Part shown: positions 1 to 8,630 of the stretch, one piece after another
Numbering within the stretch: the first letter of the stretch is position 1
How the letters are laid out: the number at the start of each line of letters is the position of its first letter
Assembly: GCA_016215625.1 (NCBI GenBank)
Contig: JACRIW010000001.1
Location: 1-51,037, forward strand
DNA: 51,037 nt
DNA from: Candidatus Eiseniibacteriota bacterium
GTDB lineage: Bacteria > Eisenbacteria > RBG-16-71-46
Direction of reading: 5' to 3'
Program-made: the position numbers and the translations under genes
The notes under the pieces: generated by a model
What the model was told of the DNA's origin: nothing
What the model saw: the letters and a program-made list of their open reading frames with translations, nothing else
Databases searched by the model: none

Positions 1-297
1 CACGATGACGCTCAACGACAGGTCGCCGCTCAGGAGCATGGTGAGCAGCTGCGGCACTCGACGCGATGCGCGCGCCGCGTGAATGCGCTTGTAGGCCGCG
101 TCTTCGGAAAGACCGAGTGCGGCAATGCACCAGTCGCGCAGCGACGAGTAGCCCGCGCGCAAGTGCAGCTTGCGCGCCCCGACTTCCGCGATGTGCGCGA
201 CGACTTCGGCGGTGCACGAGCGCTCGCGACGGACGGCGAGCTGCGCGCTTTCGATCAGCGCGGCGTCGGAGAGCTGCGACAGCGATGCGTGCGACAT
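1..297 (-). CDS. HNH endonuclease-type protein, N-terminal fragment (runs off the left edge)
   Basis: Reading the complement from an ATG at 297 gives 99 uninterrupted codons to base 1. The start is MSHASLSQLSDAALIESA, and the most telling segment is ARKLHLRAGYSSLRDWC followed by LGLSEDAAYKRI and AARASRRVPQLL. This layout is the N-terminal helical domain that, in many Eisenbacteria and myxobacterial proteins, precedes a C-terminal HNH nuclease domain. The HNH motif itself would lie outside the window and is not seen. The frame stays open upstream, with an in-frame ATG at 375 and a GTG at 528, so the start is uncertain. I prefer 297 because family members usually begin shortly before the LSD..L segment. 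Nuclease function is inferred from family resemblance only. Confidence 0.7.
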   Translation of the reverse strand, partial: MSHASLSQLSDAALIESAQLAVRRERSCTAEVVAHIAEVGARKLHLRAGYSSLRDWCIAALGLSEDAAYKRIHAARASRRVPQLLTMLLSGDLSLSVIV

Positions 298-627
298 GTG
301 CAGGTACCGCGGGGGCGCGTGTACTTCACGCGGGGGCGACGCGCTCTTCGTATCACGCGCAATTCCGAGCGCCATATCCGGGAGCTCACGAAACAGCGCC
401 GCCCGCGACAGCAACTCGCGAGCGACGGCGCGCGCCGCGCCGCTCCACGCGAACCTCGTGCGATTGCGCGCGAACGAAGCGAGCTTCAGCGAAACGGGGC
501 AAGTGCGCGCTCCGAACCCGTCAAACACTTTCTTTCGCGATGCGCTCGCAACAGGCACCCCGCAATGGGCGAACGCTCGCCCCGCGCACCTGCGCCGCCG
601 TGACCGCTCGCCCGACCCCAAACACTT
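298..627. other. Non-coding or leader stretch upstream of the HNH-type gene
   Basis: No convincing complete gene is seen here. The minus frame of the HNH-type protein continues open through most of it (possible starts at 375 and 528), so part could be coding. The plus-strand open frames translate to Arg/Ala-rich sequence without domain character and look like GC-driven artefacts. The HNH gene promoter should lie here, but I could not assign -35/-10 boxes. Confidence 0.4.
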
Positions 628-662
628 CCGCCCGGCCGATCGTCTTCCGATCCACCGGGCGG
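628..662 (-). terminator. Hairpin downstream of the OsmC gene
   Basis: An 8-bp perfect stem (CCGCCCGG at 628-635 with CCGGGCGG at 655-662) encloses a second 5-bp stem (GATCG at 638-642 with CGATC at 648-652) and a 5-nt loop. On the minus strand it follows the OsmC stop codon by about 30 nt and is followed by a GAAGTGTTTGG tail, weakly U-rich, which fits an intrinsic terminator. Confidence 0.6.
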
Positions 663-693
663 TGTGCGATGCGAACGCCGTGATGCGAAAACT

Positions 694-1125
694 TCAGCCG
701 ACCAGCTTCGCGTCCAGCGTGATGTTCGTGTTGAGCGCGCGCGAGATCGGGCAGCCGGTCTTCGTGCCCTCGGCGATCTCGGCGAACTGCTCGGCGGTCA
801 GGCCGGCGGCCTTCACCTGCACGACCAGGTGCGAGTTCGTCACCACGGGCTTGCCGTCCACCATGTCGAGCGTCACGGTCGCGACCGCGTTGATCTCGGG
901 CGAGGCGACGCCGGCCTTGTTCAGGCCGCCGCTCAGCGCCATCGCGTAGCAGCCGGCGTGCGCGGCCGCGATCAGCTCTTCCGGCGTCGTCCCGGGCGTG
1001 CCCGTGCCCTCGAAGCGCTTGCCGAAATCGTACGCCATGCCGTTGAACGAACCCGTACCGGCGGTCAGGTTGCCCTTGCCATCCTTCAGGCCGCCGTTCC
1101 AGACGGCGGTCGCGGTGCTCTTCAT
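694..1125 (-). CDS. OsmC/Ohr family peroxiredoxin-like protein
   Basis: A 143-residue protein with the OsmC fold signature. The two redox cysteines are visible: C59 in AAAHAGCYAMAL and C125 in KTGCPISRAL, the pair that reduces organic hydroperoxides in this family. Length matches OsmC/Ohr proteins (about 140 residues). The start at 1125 is chosen because AGGAG lies 10 bases upstream (1136-1140) and the sequence MKSTATAVWNGG begins like family members. The longer open frame to 1275 adds 50 Arg/Pro-rich residues without homology character. Likely a cytosolic oxidative or osmotic-stress enzyme reducing fatty-acid or alkyl hydroperoxides with thiol reductants. It is monocistronic, separated by hairpins from both neighbours. 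Whether it is OsmC or Ohr in the strict sense cannot be decided here. Confidence 0.9.
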   Translation of the reverse strand: MKSTATAVWNGGLKDGKGNLTAGTGSFNGMAYDFGKRFEGTGTPGTTPEELIAAAHAGCYAMALSGGLNKAGVASPEINAVATVTLDMVDGKPVVTNSHLVVQVKAAGLTAEQFAEIAEGTKTGCPISRALNTNITLDAKLVG

Positions 1126-1224
1126 GAGTGAAAGTCTCCTGTGCATGCGGAGGAAATGCGCCGCGAACGGCGCGGGGACGGCCATCGGATGCCGCGCGAT
1201 GGGCGGCGTTGCGAACAAAGACGG

Positions 1225-1254
1225 GCGCGGCGCGGAGTATGCCCCGCGCCGCGC
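1225..1254 (-). terminator. Terminator of the RND efflux operon
   Basis: An 11-bp perfect stem (1225-1235 with 1244-1254) and an 8-nt loop lie 40 nt past the RND stop codon on the minus strand. They are followed by CCGTCTTTGTTC, which is U-rich for this genome. It lies between the efflux operon and the OsmC start, so the two are probably transcribed separately. Confidence 0.7.
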
Positions 1255-1293
1255 GCACCTGTCATGGAACGCCACCGCCGGTCCTCCGGCGGG

Positions 1294-4200
1294 TCAATCG
1301 CCCAGCGCTCCCCGCGGCGCCGGCTCGTCGGTGCGGATGATGCCCGGCGTCTCCGGCGCGGGCTCGGGCCTGGTGGCGTGCCGCCTTCCGCCCTCCGGCT
1401 CCCCGAACCACTTCTTCGCCCACACGCTGCACCACGCACCGAAGTCGTCGAGGTACGTGTACACGACCGGCACGACGACGAGCGTGAGCAGCGTCGAGGT
1501 GATCAGCCCGCCGATCACCGCGCGGGCCATCGGCGCGCGGAACTCGGCGCCGGCGCCGAGCGCGATGGCGGTGGGCAGCATGCCGAAGATCATCGCGAGC
1601 GTGGTCATCACGATGGGGCGCAGGCGCAGCTCACCGGCGTCCACGAGCGCGGTCACGCGGTCCGCGCCCTTCTCGCGTGCCTGGTTCACGAAGTCAACGA
1701 GCAGGATGGCGTTCTTAGTCACGAGACCCATGAGCATGATGATGCCGATCATGCTCATGATGTTGAGCGAACCGCGCGTCATCGCGAGCGCGAGCATCAC
1801 GCCGACGAGCGAGAGCGGCAGCGACAGCATGATCGTGAGGGGCTTGAGGAACGAGCCGAACTGGCTCGCGAGGATCAGGTACAGCAGGATCACGGCGAGG
1901 GACAGCGACTCCATCATGTAGCCCACGGTCTCGACGAAGTCGGCCTGCTCGCCGCCGAAGTCGAAGCGGTAGCCGGGCGGCAGGTCCATCGCCTGCAGCC
2001 GCGTCTGGATGTCGGTCGTCACGGCCGTCAGCGCGCGGCCCTGGAAGTTGCCCTCGATCGTCGCCACGCGCTCGAGCTGCTGGCGGTCGATCTGCGCGGG
2101 CGCCGCGCCGCGCTGCAGGCGCGCCACCTGGCCGAGCGGCACCATGACCGGCGTGCCGGACGCGTCCGTGCGGCCGGTCGCGACGGGCAGGCGCAGCAGG
2201 TCCTCCTCGCTCTCGCGGAACTCCGGCGCCATGCGCACGCGCACGTCGTGCGACAGCCCGGTCTCGTCCTCCCAGTCGCCGGCCTTCTGCCCGGCGAGCA
2301 CGGGACGCAGCGCGCCGCCGACGGCGCCGACGCTCAGGCCGACGTTCGCGGCGAGTTCGCGATCCACGTCCACGATCCACTCGGGCTTGCGGCCCTCGAG
2401 CGAGGACTTCAGCTCGACGAGTCCGGGCACGCCGCGGATGCGCGCGATCGCCGTGTCCGACAGCGCCTGCAGCGTCGCGAGGTCGGGACCGTTCAGGTTG
2501 ATCACGATCGGGGCGGCCGAACCGCCGACGGCGCCCATCTGCAGGATGCGCGCGCTCGAGCCGGTGAACCGGGCGAGCACGGGACGGATGTCCGTCTCGA
2601 ACTCCTGCTGGCTGAGCTTGCGCGCCGAATGCGGCGTCATCTTCACGTAGATCGCGCCGCGGTTGACGGCGTTGCTCTGCGCCTCACCGCCGACGGTGAG
2701 GTAGGTGTACTCGACCTCGGGCCGCGACTCGAGGTACCGCACGAGTTCGAGACCCTTGTCGCGCGTGTAGGCGAGCGACGAGCCGACGGGCGTCTCGAAC
2801 GCGACCGAGGTCTCCTCGGAGTCCGAACGCGGCATGAACTCGCCGCCCACGAGCCCGACGGCGGGCAGCGCGAACGCGATCACGAGCGACGCCGCCGCGA
2901 TCACGAGCGTGAGCACGCGGTGGCCGAGCGCCCAGTGGATGATCGCGCGGTAGCGTCGGCCCAGCCCGGTGAACGAGTCGTTGAAGCGCTTGAGCGCACG
3001 CCCGATCGGGCCTTCGTACGAGCCGCCCTCGGCCTGCGGGTCGTACCAGCGGCTCGACAGCATCGGGTCGAGCGTGAACGACACGAACAGCGACACGAGC
3101 ACGGCGAACGCGATCACGATGCCGAACTGGAAGAAGAACCGCCCGACGATGCCGCCCATGAACGCGACGGGCACGAACACGGCCACGATCGACATGGTCG
3201 TGGCGAGCACGGCGAAGCCGATCTCCGCGGTGCCGTTGCGCGCCGCGGTGTCGTGGTCCTCGCCGGCCTCCACGTGCCGGACGATGTTCTCGCGCACGAC
3301 GATCGCGTCGTCGATCAGGATGCCGATCGCGAGCGAGAGCGCCATGAGCGTCATCGTGTTGAGCGTGAAGCCGAACATGTTGAACGCGAGGAACGACGCG
3401 ATCACGGACACGGGCAGCGTGAGCCCGGTGATCACGGTCGAGCGCCACGAGTTCAGGAACACGAACACGATGAGCACGGTGAGGATCGCGCCTTCGACGA
3501 GCGTCTTCTGCACGTCGTCCACGGACTCGCGGATCCACACGGCGTTGTCCTGCACGGGCGAGAGCCGCACGCCGCCGGGCAGCGTCTCGTTGAGCTTCGC
3601 GACCGCGGCGTGCACCTGGTCCGCGATCTCGACCGTGTTGCCGCCGGAGACCTTGCGGATCTCGACGCTCACGGCGCGCTTGCCCGAAACGTACGCGGCG
3701 TCGCGCTCTTCTTCCTGCGAGTCCTCGACGCGCGCGACCTGCGAGAGCCGCACGCTTGAGCCGCCGCGCACGAGCACGACGAGGTTCTCGAAGTCCTTCG
3801 GTCGCGCGATGCGGCCCTTCACGCGCACGAGATCCTCGGTGGCGCCGCGCTGCACGCGGCCCGCGGGCACGTCGGCGTTCTCGCGTTCGAGCGCCGCGAC
3901 GACCATGTCGGGCGACACGCCGAGCGCGCGCATGCGGTCGGGCAGCAGCAGCACCTGCACCTCGCGGCGCACGCCGCCGGCCACGGTCACGCTGCCGACG
4001 CCGGGAATGCTCTGCAGGCGGCGGCTGATGTCCTCCTCCGCGAGGCGCGTGAGGCTGCGCAGTTCCCAGCCCTTGCCTTCGACGGCGAAGGTCATGATGG
4101 GCTGCGACGCGGGATCGAAGCGCCCGATCACGGGCGGCTCGATGTCCTTGGGAAGGTCTCCACGAATCGCGTCGACCTTGGCCCGGACGTCCGCCATGGC

Positions 4201-4509
4201 GTCGGCGGACTTGGTCTTGAGGCGGAACTCGATGAAGACCTGGCTGTAGCCCTCGTTCGAGTACGAGAACACCTTCTTCACGCCCTCGATCGAGTTCACT
4301 TCGCGTTCGATCTTCTTCGTGACTTCACGCTCGACGGCTTCGGGCGATGCGCCGGGATACGTGGTCGTCACCACCGCGAACGGGAAGTCCACGTCGGGAA
4401 ACATGTCCACGTTCAGGCGCCGGTAGCTGAAAGCGCCCAGCACGACGAGCGCCAGCACCATCATCGTGGCCAGCACGGGCCGCTTGATGGAAAGGTCGGA
4501 GAGGAACAC
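1294..4509 (-). CDS. RND efflux transporter, inner-membrane pump (HAE1/AcrB-like)
   Basis: A 1071-residue inner-membrane proton-driven antiporter of the hydrophobe/amphiphile efflux family. It begins MFLSDLSIKRPVLATMMVLA, the usual amphipathic helix plus TM1. It contains the periplasmic porter motif YPGASPEAVE (51-60) and the TM4 relay motif GILIDDAIVVREN with adjacent Asp400 and Asp401, needed for proton translocation. Length is typical (1020-1070). It is the last gene of tetR-tolC-MFP-RND and starts 3 nt after the membrane-fusion-protein stop, so translational coupling is likely. It should form the tripartite pump with the two preceding genes and export drugs or lipophilic toxins. Substrates cannot be read from the sequence. 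Confidence 0.96.
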   Translation of the reverse strand: MFLSDLSIKRPVLATMMVLALVVLGAFSYRRLNVDMFPDVDFPFAVVTTTYPGASPEAVEREVTKKIEREVNSIEGVKKVFSYSNEGYSQVFIEFRLKTKSADAMADVRAKVDAIRGDLPKDIEPPVIGRFDPASQPIMTFAVEGKGWELRSLTRLAEEDISRRLQSIPGVGSVTVAGGVRREVQVLLLPDRMRALGVSPDMVVAALERENADVPAGRVQRGATEDLVRVKGRIARPKDFENLVVLVRGGSSVRLSQVARVEDSQEEERDAAYVSGKRAVSVEIRKVSGGNTVEIADQVHAAVAKLNETLPGGVRLSPVQDNAVWIRESVDDVQKTLVEGAILTVLIVFVFLNSWRSTVITGLTLPVSVIASFLAFNMFGFTLNTMTLMALSLAIGILIDDAIVVRENIVRHVEAGEDHDTAARNGTAEIGFAVLATTMSIVAVFVPVAFMGGIVGRFFFQFGIVIAFAVLVSLFVSFTLDPMLSSRWYDPQAEGGSYEGPIGRALKRFNDSFTGLGRRYRAIIHWALGHRVLTLVIAAASLVIAFALPAVGLVGGEFMPRSDSEETSVAFETPVGSSLAYTRDKGLELVRYLESRPEVEYTYLTVGGEAQSNAVNRGAIYVKMTPHSARKLSQQEFETDIRPVLARFTGSSARILQMGAVGGSAAPIVINLNGPDLATLQALSDTAIARIRGVPGLVELKSSLEGRKPEWIVDVDRELAANVGLSVGAVGGALRPVLAGQKAGDWEDETGLSHDVRVRMAPEFRESEEDLLRLPVATGRTDASGTPVMVPLGQVARLQRGAAPAQIDRQQLERVATIEGNFQGRALTAVTTDIQTRLQAMDLPPGYRFDFGGEQADFVETVGYMMESLSLAVILLYLILASQFGSFLKPLTIMLSLPLSLVGVMLALAMTRGSLNIMSMIGIIMLMGLVTKNAILLVDFVNQAREKGADRVTALVDAGELRLRPIVMTTLAMIFGMLPTAIALGAGAEFRAPMARAVIGGLITSTLLTLVVVPVVYTYLDDFGAWCSVWAKKWFGEPEGGRRHATRPEPAPETPGIIRTDEPAPRGALGD

Positions 4510-4512
4510 GGC

Positions 4513-5598
4513 TCACTTGTCCTTTCCGGTGACGCGCACGGCCTGTCCGTCGGCGAAGCCTTCGACGGGGCCGGTCACGACGGTCTCGCCTTCGGCGAGG
4601 CCGCTCAACACCTGGATGCGGTCGTGCGCTTCGTCCACGACGCCGAACTTCACGGCACGCTTGCCGAGCTTGCCGTTCGCGATCACCCACCCGGACGAGT
4701 CGCCGTCCTTGCGGCGCGCGGCCGCGGTCGGGATCGCGAGCACGCCGGTCGCGCGATCGGTGACGATGCTGCCCGAGGCGAACAGGTCGCCGACGATGCG
4801 GCCGCCGGGGTTGGGAACGGTCACGTACACCTTGACCTGCCGCGTCGCCTCGTCGGCGGTCGCGTTGACGCGCGCGACCTTGCCGTGGATCGCGCCCGTG
4901 TCCCATCCGGTCACGTCGAGCGACACCGCGGCGCCGGGCTGCACGAGACGCACGAACTCGCTGGGCACGGTCGCCTCGAACTCGAGCTCGCGCGTGTCCG
5001 CGACGACGAACAGCGGATCGCCGAAACCCACGCGGTCGCCGGTCTGCACCGAGCGCACGGTCACGGCGCCCGCGAACGGCGCGCGCACGCTCGCGTCCTG
5101 GAAGCGGTGCGAGGCGGCGGCGTCGGCCGCCGCGGCGGCGCGATAGGCCGCCTCGGCGCTCTCGACGTCGCGTTCGCTCACCGCACCCTCGCGCAGCAGG
5201 TTCTTCTGGCGCTCGAGGTCGGCCTGCGCGCTCTTGAGCTGCGCGTGCGCGCTGGCGGCCGCGGTCTGCACGGCGTCCATGCGGAAGCGCGCGAGCACCT
5301 GGCCCTTGCTCACGCGCTGGCCTTCGCGCACGAGCACGGCCTCGACGACTTCGTCGAGCGGCGACGTGACGCGCGCGCGCGTGCCGGGCGCGAGGTTGCC
5401 CGACACGGGCACTCCGGCGGCGAGATCGGTCTTCGTCACGGTGGCGACGTCGGCCGTGGCGAGCAGCGCGGTGTCGGGCAGCGCGGCCGCGGCTTCGGCG
5501 GAGTGGGTCGCGCCGTGCTCCGGTTTGCCGCCGCATCCGGCGAGCAGCGCGCCGGCGGCCAGCGTGAGGGCGAGCATTCCGAGTGTGTTCGTCTTCAT
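4513..5598 (-). CDS. RND efflux periplasmic adaptor (membrane fusion protein)
   Basis: A 361-residue lipoprotein-type adaptor. The N-terminus MKTNTLGMLALTLAAG ends in the lipobox LLAGC with lipid-acceptor Cys22. The body shows the HlyD/AcrA layout: a beta-barrel and half-lipoyl segment, a helical hairpin rich in Ala/Gln/Glu (about 105-165), the second half-lipoyl piece VRAPFAGAVTVRSVQTGDRV, then beta-barrel and membrane-proximal domains. It links the inner-membrane pump to the TolC channel. The ATG at 5598 sits 1 nt from the stop of the upstream tolC-like gene, with GGAG about 10 nt upstream, so the operon is translationally coupled. Confidence 0.95.
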   Translation of the reverse strand: MKTNTLGMLALTLAAGALLAGCGGKPEHGATHSAEAAAALPDTALLATADVATVTKTDLAAGVPVSGNLAPGTRARVTSPLDEVVEAVLVREGQRVSKGQVLARFRMDAVQTAAASAHAQLKSAQADLERQKNLLREGAVSERDVESAEAAYRAAAAADAAASHRFQDASVRAPFAGAVTVRSVQTGDRVGFGDPLFVVADTRELEFEATVPSEFVRLVQPGAAVSLDVTGWDTGAIHGKVARVNATADEATRQVKVYVTVPNPGGRIVGDLFASGSIVTDRATGVLAIPTAAARRKDGDSSGWVIANGKLGKRAVKFGVVDEAHDRIQVLSGLAEGETVVTGPVEGFADGQAVRVTGKDK

Positions 5599-5599
5599 G

Positions 5600-7036
5600 T
5601 CAGCGGTCTCCGTCGGTCGGGAGGTTCGTCGAAAGGTCGTCGAGGTTCGTCAGCTCGAGCGCGAGTTCGTGGCCCGTGACGCGCTCCAGGCGGAGCAGCG
5701 CGAGCCGGTAGTCCTTGAACGCGGCCGCCTCGTTCACCTCGGCGGTCTGCAGCTGCAGCCGTGCGTCCGAGACCTCGAGCTGGGTCGAGAGCCCGTTCTG
5801 CCAGCGCACGCCGGCCAGATGATGCGCGCGGCGGGCGAGCGCGGCGGTGCCGCGGCGCGCGGCGAGCGTCGCCTGCGTGCGCCACACTTCCTGCTTCGCC
5901 TGCTCGACCTGCAGCGCGACGCCTTCGCGCACCTGCTCGCGTTGCGCCTCGGCGCGGCGCAGCTCGGCGGTCGCGCGCTGCACGGTGCCGAACGTGCGGA
6001 AGCCCTGGAAGAGCGGCCATTCGAGCTTGAGCGAACCGTCCACCGCGCGCGTGAACTGACGGCGCTCCGGCCACCACTCCTGCGGATAGGCCTGGTGCGA
6101 GAGCGTGGCCGAGGCCGACAGCTGCGGCCAGCGTCCGGCCTTCTCGGCGCGCAGCGCTTCGCGGCGGGCGCGCACCATGGCGTCGGCGCTCACGATCGCT
6201 TCGCGATCGTGGCCGTCGGGCGCGGGCTTCGCGAGCACGGGCACCTTGCCGCCCTCGAACGCGAGCGGCGTGACGAGCGCGAGCGGCTGCGTCAGCGGCA
6301 GGTTGAGCGCGCGGCGCAGGTCGAGCAGCGCGAGCGCCGCGGCGTTGCGCGCCGCGACCACGGCCGGTTCCTGGTTGGCGGCGTCCACCTGCGCCTGCAG
6401 CAGGTCGTACTCCGAGCGCGAGCCCTGCGCGCGGAAGAGCTGCACCTGCTTCAGGTGCGCGCGCGACTGCTCGAGCCCTTCCTCGGCGATGCGCTGCACC
6501 TCGGCGGCGTAGGCGGCCTCGAGGTACGCGGTGCGCGCGTTCAGGCGCACGTCGGCGATCGTCTCGTCGCGGTCGGCGAGCGACGCGCGGCGCACGGCTT
6601 TCGCGGCCGAGAGCCCGGCGCCGACGCGGCCGCCGGACCAGAGGAGCTGCGTGGCGGTGACGTCGGCGGTCCAGCCGTGCACGGCGCCGAACGGCGTCGA
6701 AGCGAACAGGCTGCCGATGCCGGTCGTGTCGCCGGAGCCGCCGAGATTGCGGAAGATCGAATCGAACTTCCGGTTGTAGGTGACGCTGCCGGTGATCTGC
6801 GGCAGGGCGGCCGCGAATGCCTCGCGCACCTGGCCTTCGGCGACGTTCACGCCGGCACGCGCGACGCGCGCCTCGTCGCCGTACTGCACGGCCCGGGCGA
6901 CGGCGTCGTCGAGGGTGAGCCGCAGCGTGTCGGTCGGCATGTGCGGCGCCGCTGGCGCCTCCGGCGCCGCGGTGCCGGCGACGGGCGCCGCGGTGGCGAG
7001 CGTCGCGAGCAGGAGAGCTGCGAAGCGCGTCTTCAT
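5600..7036 (-). CDS. TolC-family outer-membrane efflux protein
   Basis: A 478-residue outer-membrane channel protein. A signal peptide (MKTRFAALLLATLATAAPVAG) precedes the two duplicated coiled-coil/beta repeats of the OEP family; LTLDDAVARAVQYGDEARVARAGVNVAEGQV is the typical first repeat. The start at 7036 has GGAGGTGCGCCC directly upstream and overlaps the tetR stop as ATGA. The frame remains open further upstream to 7708, but that extension runs through tetR in another frame and lacks a signal sequence. It provides the outer-membrane exit duct for the pump encoded by the next two genes. Confidence 0.93.
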   Translation of the reverse strand: MKTRFAALLLATLATAAPVAGTAAPEAPAAPHMPTDTLRLTLDDAVARAVQYGDEARVARAGVNVAEGQVREAFAAALPQITGSVTYNRKFDSIFRNLGGSGDTTGIGSLFASTPFGAVHGWTADVTATQLLWSGGRVGAGLSAAKAVRRASLADRDETIADVRLNARTAYLEAAYAAEVQRIAEEGLEQSRAHLKQVQLFRAQGSRSEYDLLQAQVDAANQEPAVVAARNAAALALLDLRRALNLPLTQPLALVTPLAFEGGKVPVLAKPAPDGHDREAIVSADAMVRARREALRAEKAGRWPQLSASATLSHQAYPQEWWPERRQFTRAVDGSLKLEWPLFQGFRTFGTVQRATAELRRAEAQREQVREGVALQVEQAKQEVWRTQATLAARRGTAALARRAHHLAGVRWQNGLSTQLEVSDARLQLQTAEVNEAAAFKDYRLALLRLERVTGHELALELTNLDDLSTNLPTDGDR

Positions 7037-7665
7037 GGGCGCACCTCCGTCCGCGGCGTCAGGCCGTCGAACACGACCGCGAAGCGCGCCGCGATCTCGT
7101 CGCGAAGGTCGACGACCTTCTGGGCGCAGTCGGCGGGGCAGAACAGGAACTGGAAGATGGCCGCCACGTACACGCTCGAAAGGATCGCTTCGGCGCGGAG
7201 CGGTTCCACGTCCTCGCGCAGCTCGCCGTTGGAGAGCCCCTGCTGGATCAGGTCGAGCGTGATCTTCTGCCAGCGGCGCTCGACGTCCTGCGTGGGGGCG
7301 AACCCGCGCTTGAGCCATTCGCTGAACACGTAGCGCGCGAGGTCGAGGTCCTGCTCGTACACCGCGCCCGCCGCGCAGTAGAGCCCGATGAGCTTCTCGC
7401 GCGCGGTGCTCGGCGCGTTCAGCAGCTCGTGCAGGTTCTCCTCGGCGACGATCAGCTTCTCCTCCGAAAGGAACGCGAGCACCGAGTCCTTCTTCGGGAA
7501 GTAGTTGAAGAACGTGCCGCGGCCGACGTCGGCCTTTTCGGTGATCTCGTCCACGGTCGTGGCCTCGAAGCCCTTCTCGCGGAACAGCGAGACCGCGGCT
7601 TCGAAGATCCGGCGCCGCGTGTCTTCCTTCTTGCGCTCGCGGCGTGACAGCTCGGGTGTGCTCAT
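7033..7665 (-). CDS. TetR-family transcriptional repressor of the efflux operon
   Basis: A 210-residue TetR/AcrR regulator. The N-terminal helix-turn-helix covers about residues 15-63 and contains the diagnostic stretch DVGRGTFFNYFPKKDSVL. The C-terminal ligand-binding domain is variable and unusually contains YCAAG and FCPADC cysteines, which might respond to thiol-reactive ligands (inference). It is the first gene of the efflux operon, overlaps tolC by 4 nt (ATGA), and faces the divergent Sir2 gene across a 217-bp intergenic region with an operator-like inverted repeat. Negative autoregulation with release by a pump substrate is the expected mode. Confidence 0.92.
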   Translation of the reverse strand: MSTPELSRRERKKEDTRRRIFEAAVSLFREKGFEATTVDEITEKADVGRGTFFNYFPKKDSVLAFLSEEKLIVAEENLHELLNAPSTAREKLIGLYCAAGAVYEQDLDLARYVFSEWLKRGFAPTQDVERRWQKITLDLIQQGLSNGELREDVEPLRAEAILSSVYVAAIFQFLFCPADCAQKVVDLRDEIAARFAVVFDGLTPRTEVRP

Positions 7666-7736
7666 GAGATGTGCTCTCGGGTTGGCGATGGATGCGTACT
7701 GCGGTCATTTCTGGTGCGAGTATGACGTTGGACTGG

Positions 7737-7763
7737 GTACAAATGTTTCAGGGGAACTTGTAC
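7737..7763. promoter_or_regulatory. Candidate TetR operator in the tetR/Sir2 intergenic region
   Basis: The inverted repeat GTACAA (7737-7742) ... TTGTAC (7758-7763) lies in the most AT-rich part of the tetR/Sir2 intergenic region. Inner bases GTT and AAC extend the symmetry with a small offset. Size and location fit a TetR-family operator overlapping the divergent promoters. No clear -35/-10 pair could be assigned. Confidence 0.45.
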
Positions 7764-7858
7764 TGAATCCAAAATCTTTGTCACGGTCCGTCGCACTTGG
7801 CCCTTGAGCGGGAGCCTCGGCGCGGCCAAGTTGTTTCACGGCAACGGGAGGAACTTGT
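7744..7858. repeat. Two-part direct repeat TGTTTCA ... GGAACTTGT
   Basis: The pair TGTTTCA (7744-7750) and GGAACTTGT (7753-7761) recurs as TGTTTCA (7832-7838) and GGAACTTGT (7850-7858), with a longer spacer in the second copy. The first copy overlaps the candidate TetR operator and the second lies 25 bp before the Sir2 start. It may be a second regulator site or an old duplication. Confidence 0.35.
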
Positions 7859-7882
7859 GCGACCCACCCTCGAGCGCCACCC

Positions 7883-8596
7883 ATGAGCACCCTCGAACTG
7901 GTCCGCGGCTGGCTCCGCGACGCCCACCGAATCGTCGCGCTCACGGGCGCGGGGATCTCGGCCGAGTCCGGTATCCCGACGTTTCGCGGAGCAGGCGGCC
8001 TGTGGCGCGAGTTCCGGGCCGAGGACCTCGCGACGCCCCACGCGTTCGCCCGCGACCCGAAGCTCGTCTGGGAGTGGTACGACTGGCGCCGCGGGTTGGT
8101 CGCCGCCGCGAGACCCAACGCCGCGCACGCCGCGCTGGCGGCGCGGCCGGACATCACGCTCGTCACGCAGAACGTGGACGGACTGCACACGCTCGCGGGT
8201 TCGCGCGGCGTGCTCGAGGTGCACGGCGACCTCTGGACGCTGCGCTGCGTCGGATGCGGCGCCGAGCGCTCCGACCGGACCGTGCCGCTCCCCGAACTGC
8301 CGCCGCGCTGCTCCGTGTGTGGCGACCTGCTGCGGCCCGGCGTCGTGTGGTTCGGCGAGAGCCTGCCCGAGCGCACCTGGTCACTCGCGAGCGCCGCCGC
8401 CGAAGCGGCGGACGTCTTCCTCGTCATCGGCACGTCCTCGCTGGTGCATCCCGCGGCCGGGCTCGCGGCGCGTGCGAAGGCGGCCGCGAACGCGAAGGTC
8501 GTCGAGGTCAACCTCGAGCGTTCCGGCGCCGGCGCCGACGCCTTCCTCGAAGGCAGGGCCGGCGAAGTCCTTCCCGCGCTGCTCGCCGGTGGTTGA
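7883..8596 (+). CDS. NAD-dependent protein deacylase, Sir2 family (class III)
   Basis: A 237-residue sirtuin with every catalytic landmark: GAGIS (22-26), TQNVDGLH (95-102), general-base His114 in EVHGDLW, a C122-x2-C125 ... C143-x2-C146 zinc knuckle, VVWFGE (154-159), and the NAD-binding GTSSLVHPAA (183-192). Tyr66 and Arg69 (YDWRR) match the Y-x-x-R signature of class III sirtuins such as CobB and SIRT5, so desuccinylation or demalonylation is plausible besides deacetylation. No good Shine-Dalgarno sequence precedes the ATG (the nearest GGGAGG is about 30 nt away), so translation may be leaderless or weak. It is divergent from tetR. A functional tie to the efflux pump or T6SS is unproven. 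Confidence 0.93.
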   Translation: MSTLELVRGWLRDAHRIVALTGAGISAESGIPTFRGAGGLWREFRAEDLATPHAFARDPKLVWEWYDWRRGLVAAARPNAAHAALAARPDITLVTQNVDGLHTLAGSRGVLEVHGDLWTLRCVGCGAERSDRTVPLPELPPRCSVCGDLLRPGVVWFGESLPERTWSLASAAAEAADVFLVIGTSSLVHPAAGLAARAKAAANAKVVEVNLERSGAGADAFLEGRAGEVLPALLAGG

Positions 8597-8630
8597 GCGC
8601 CTTCCGGGGCCGGTGTAGGTTGCCCGCGCG

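Noticed and set aside
79..603. Plus-strand open frames over the left edge
   Set aside because: Arg-rich without motifs; the minus strand carries a recognisable HNH-type N-terminal domain over 1-297.
7037..7708. Upstream extension of the TolC-like frame
   Set aside because: It overlaps tetR entirely, lacks a signal peptide, and the ATG at 7036 has a strong Shine-Dalgarno and a proper signal sequence.
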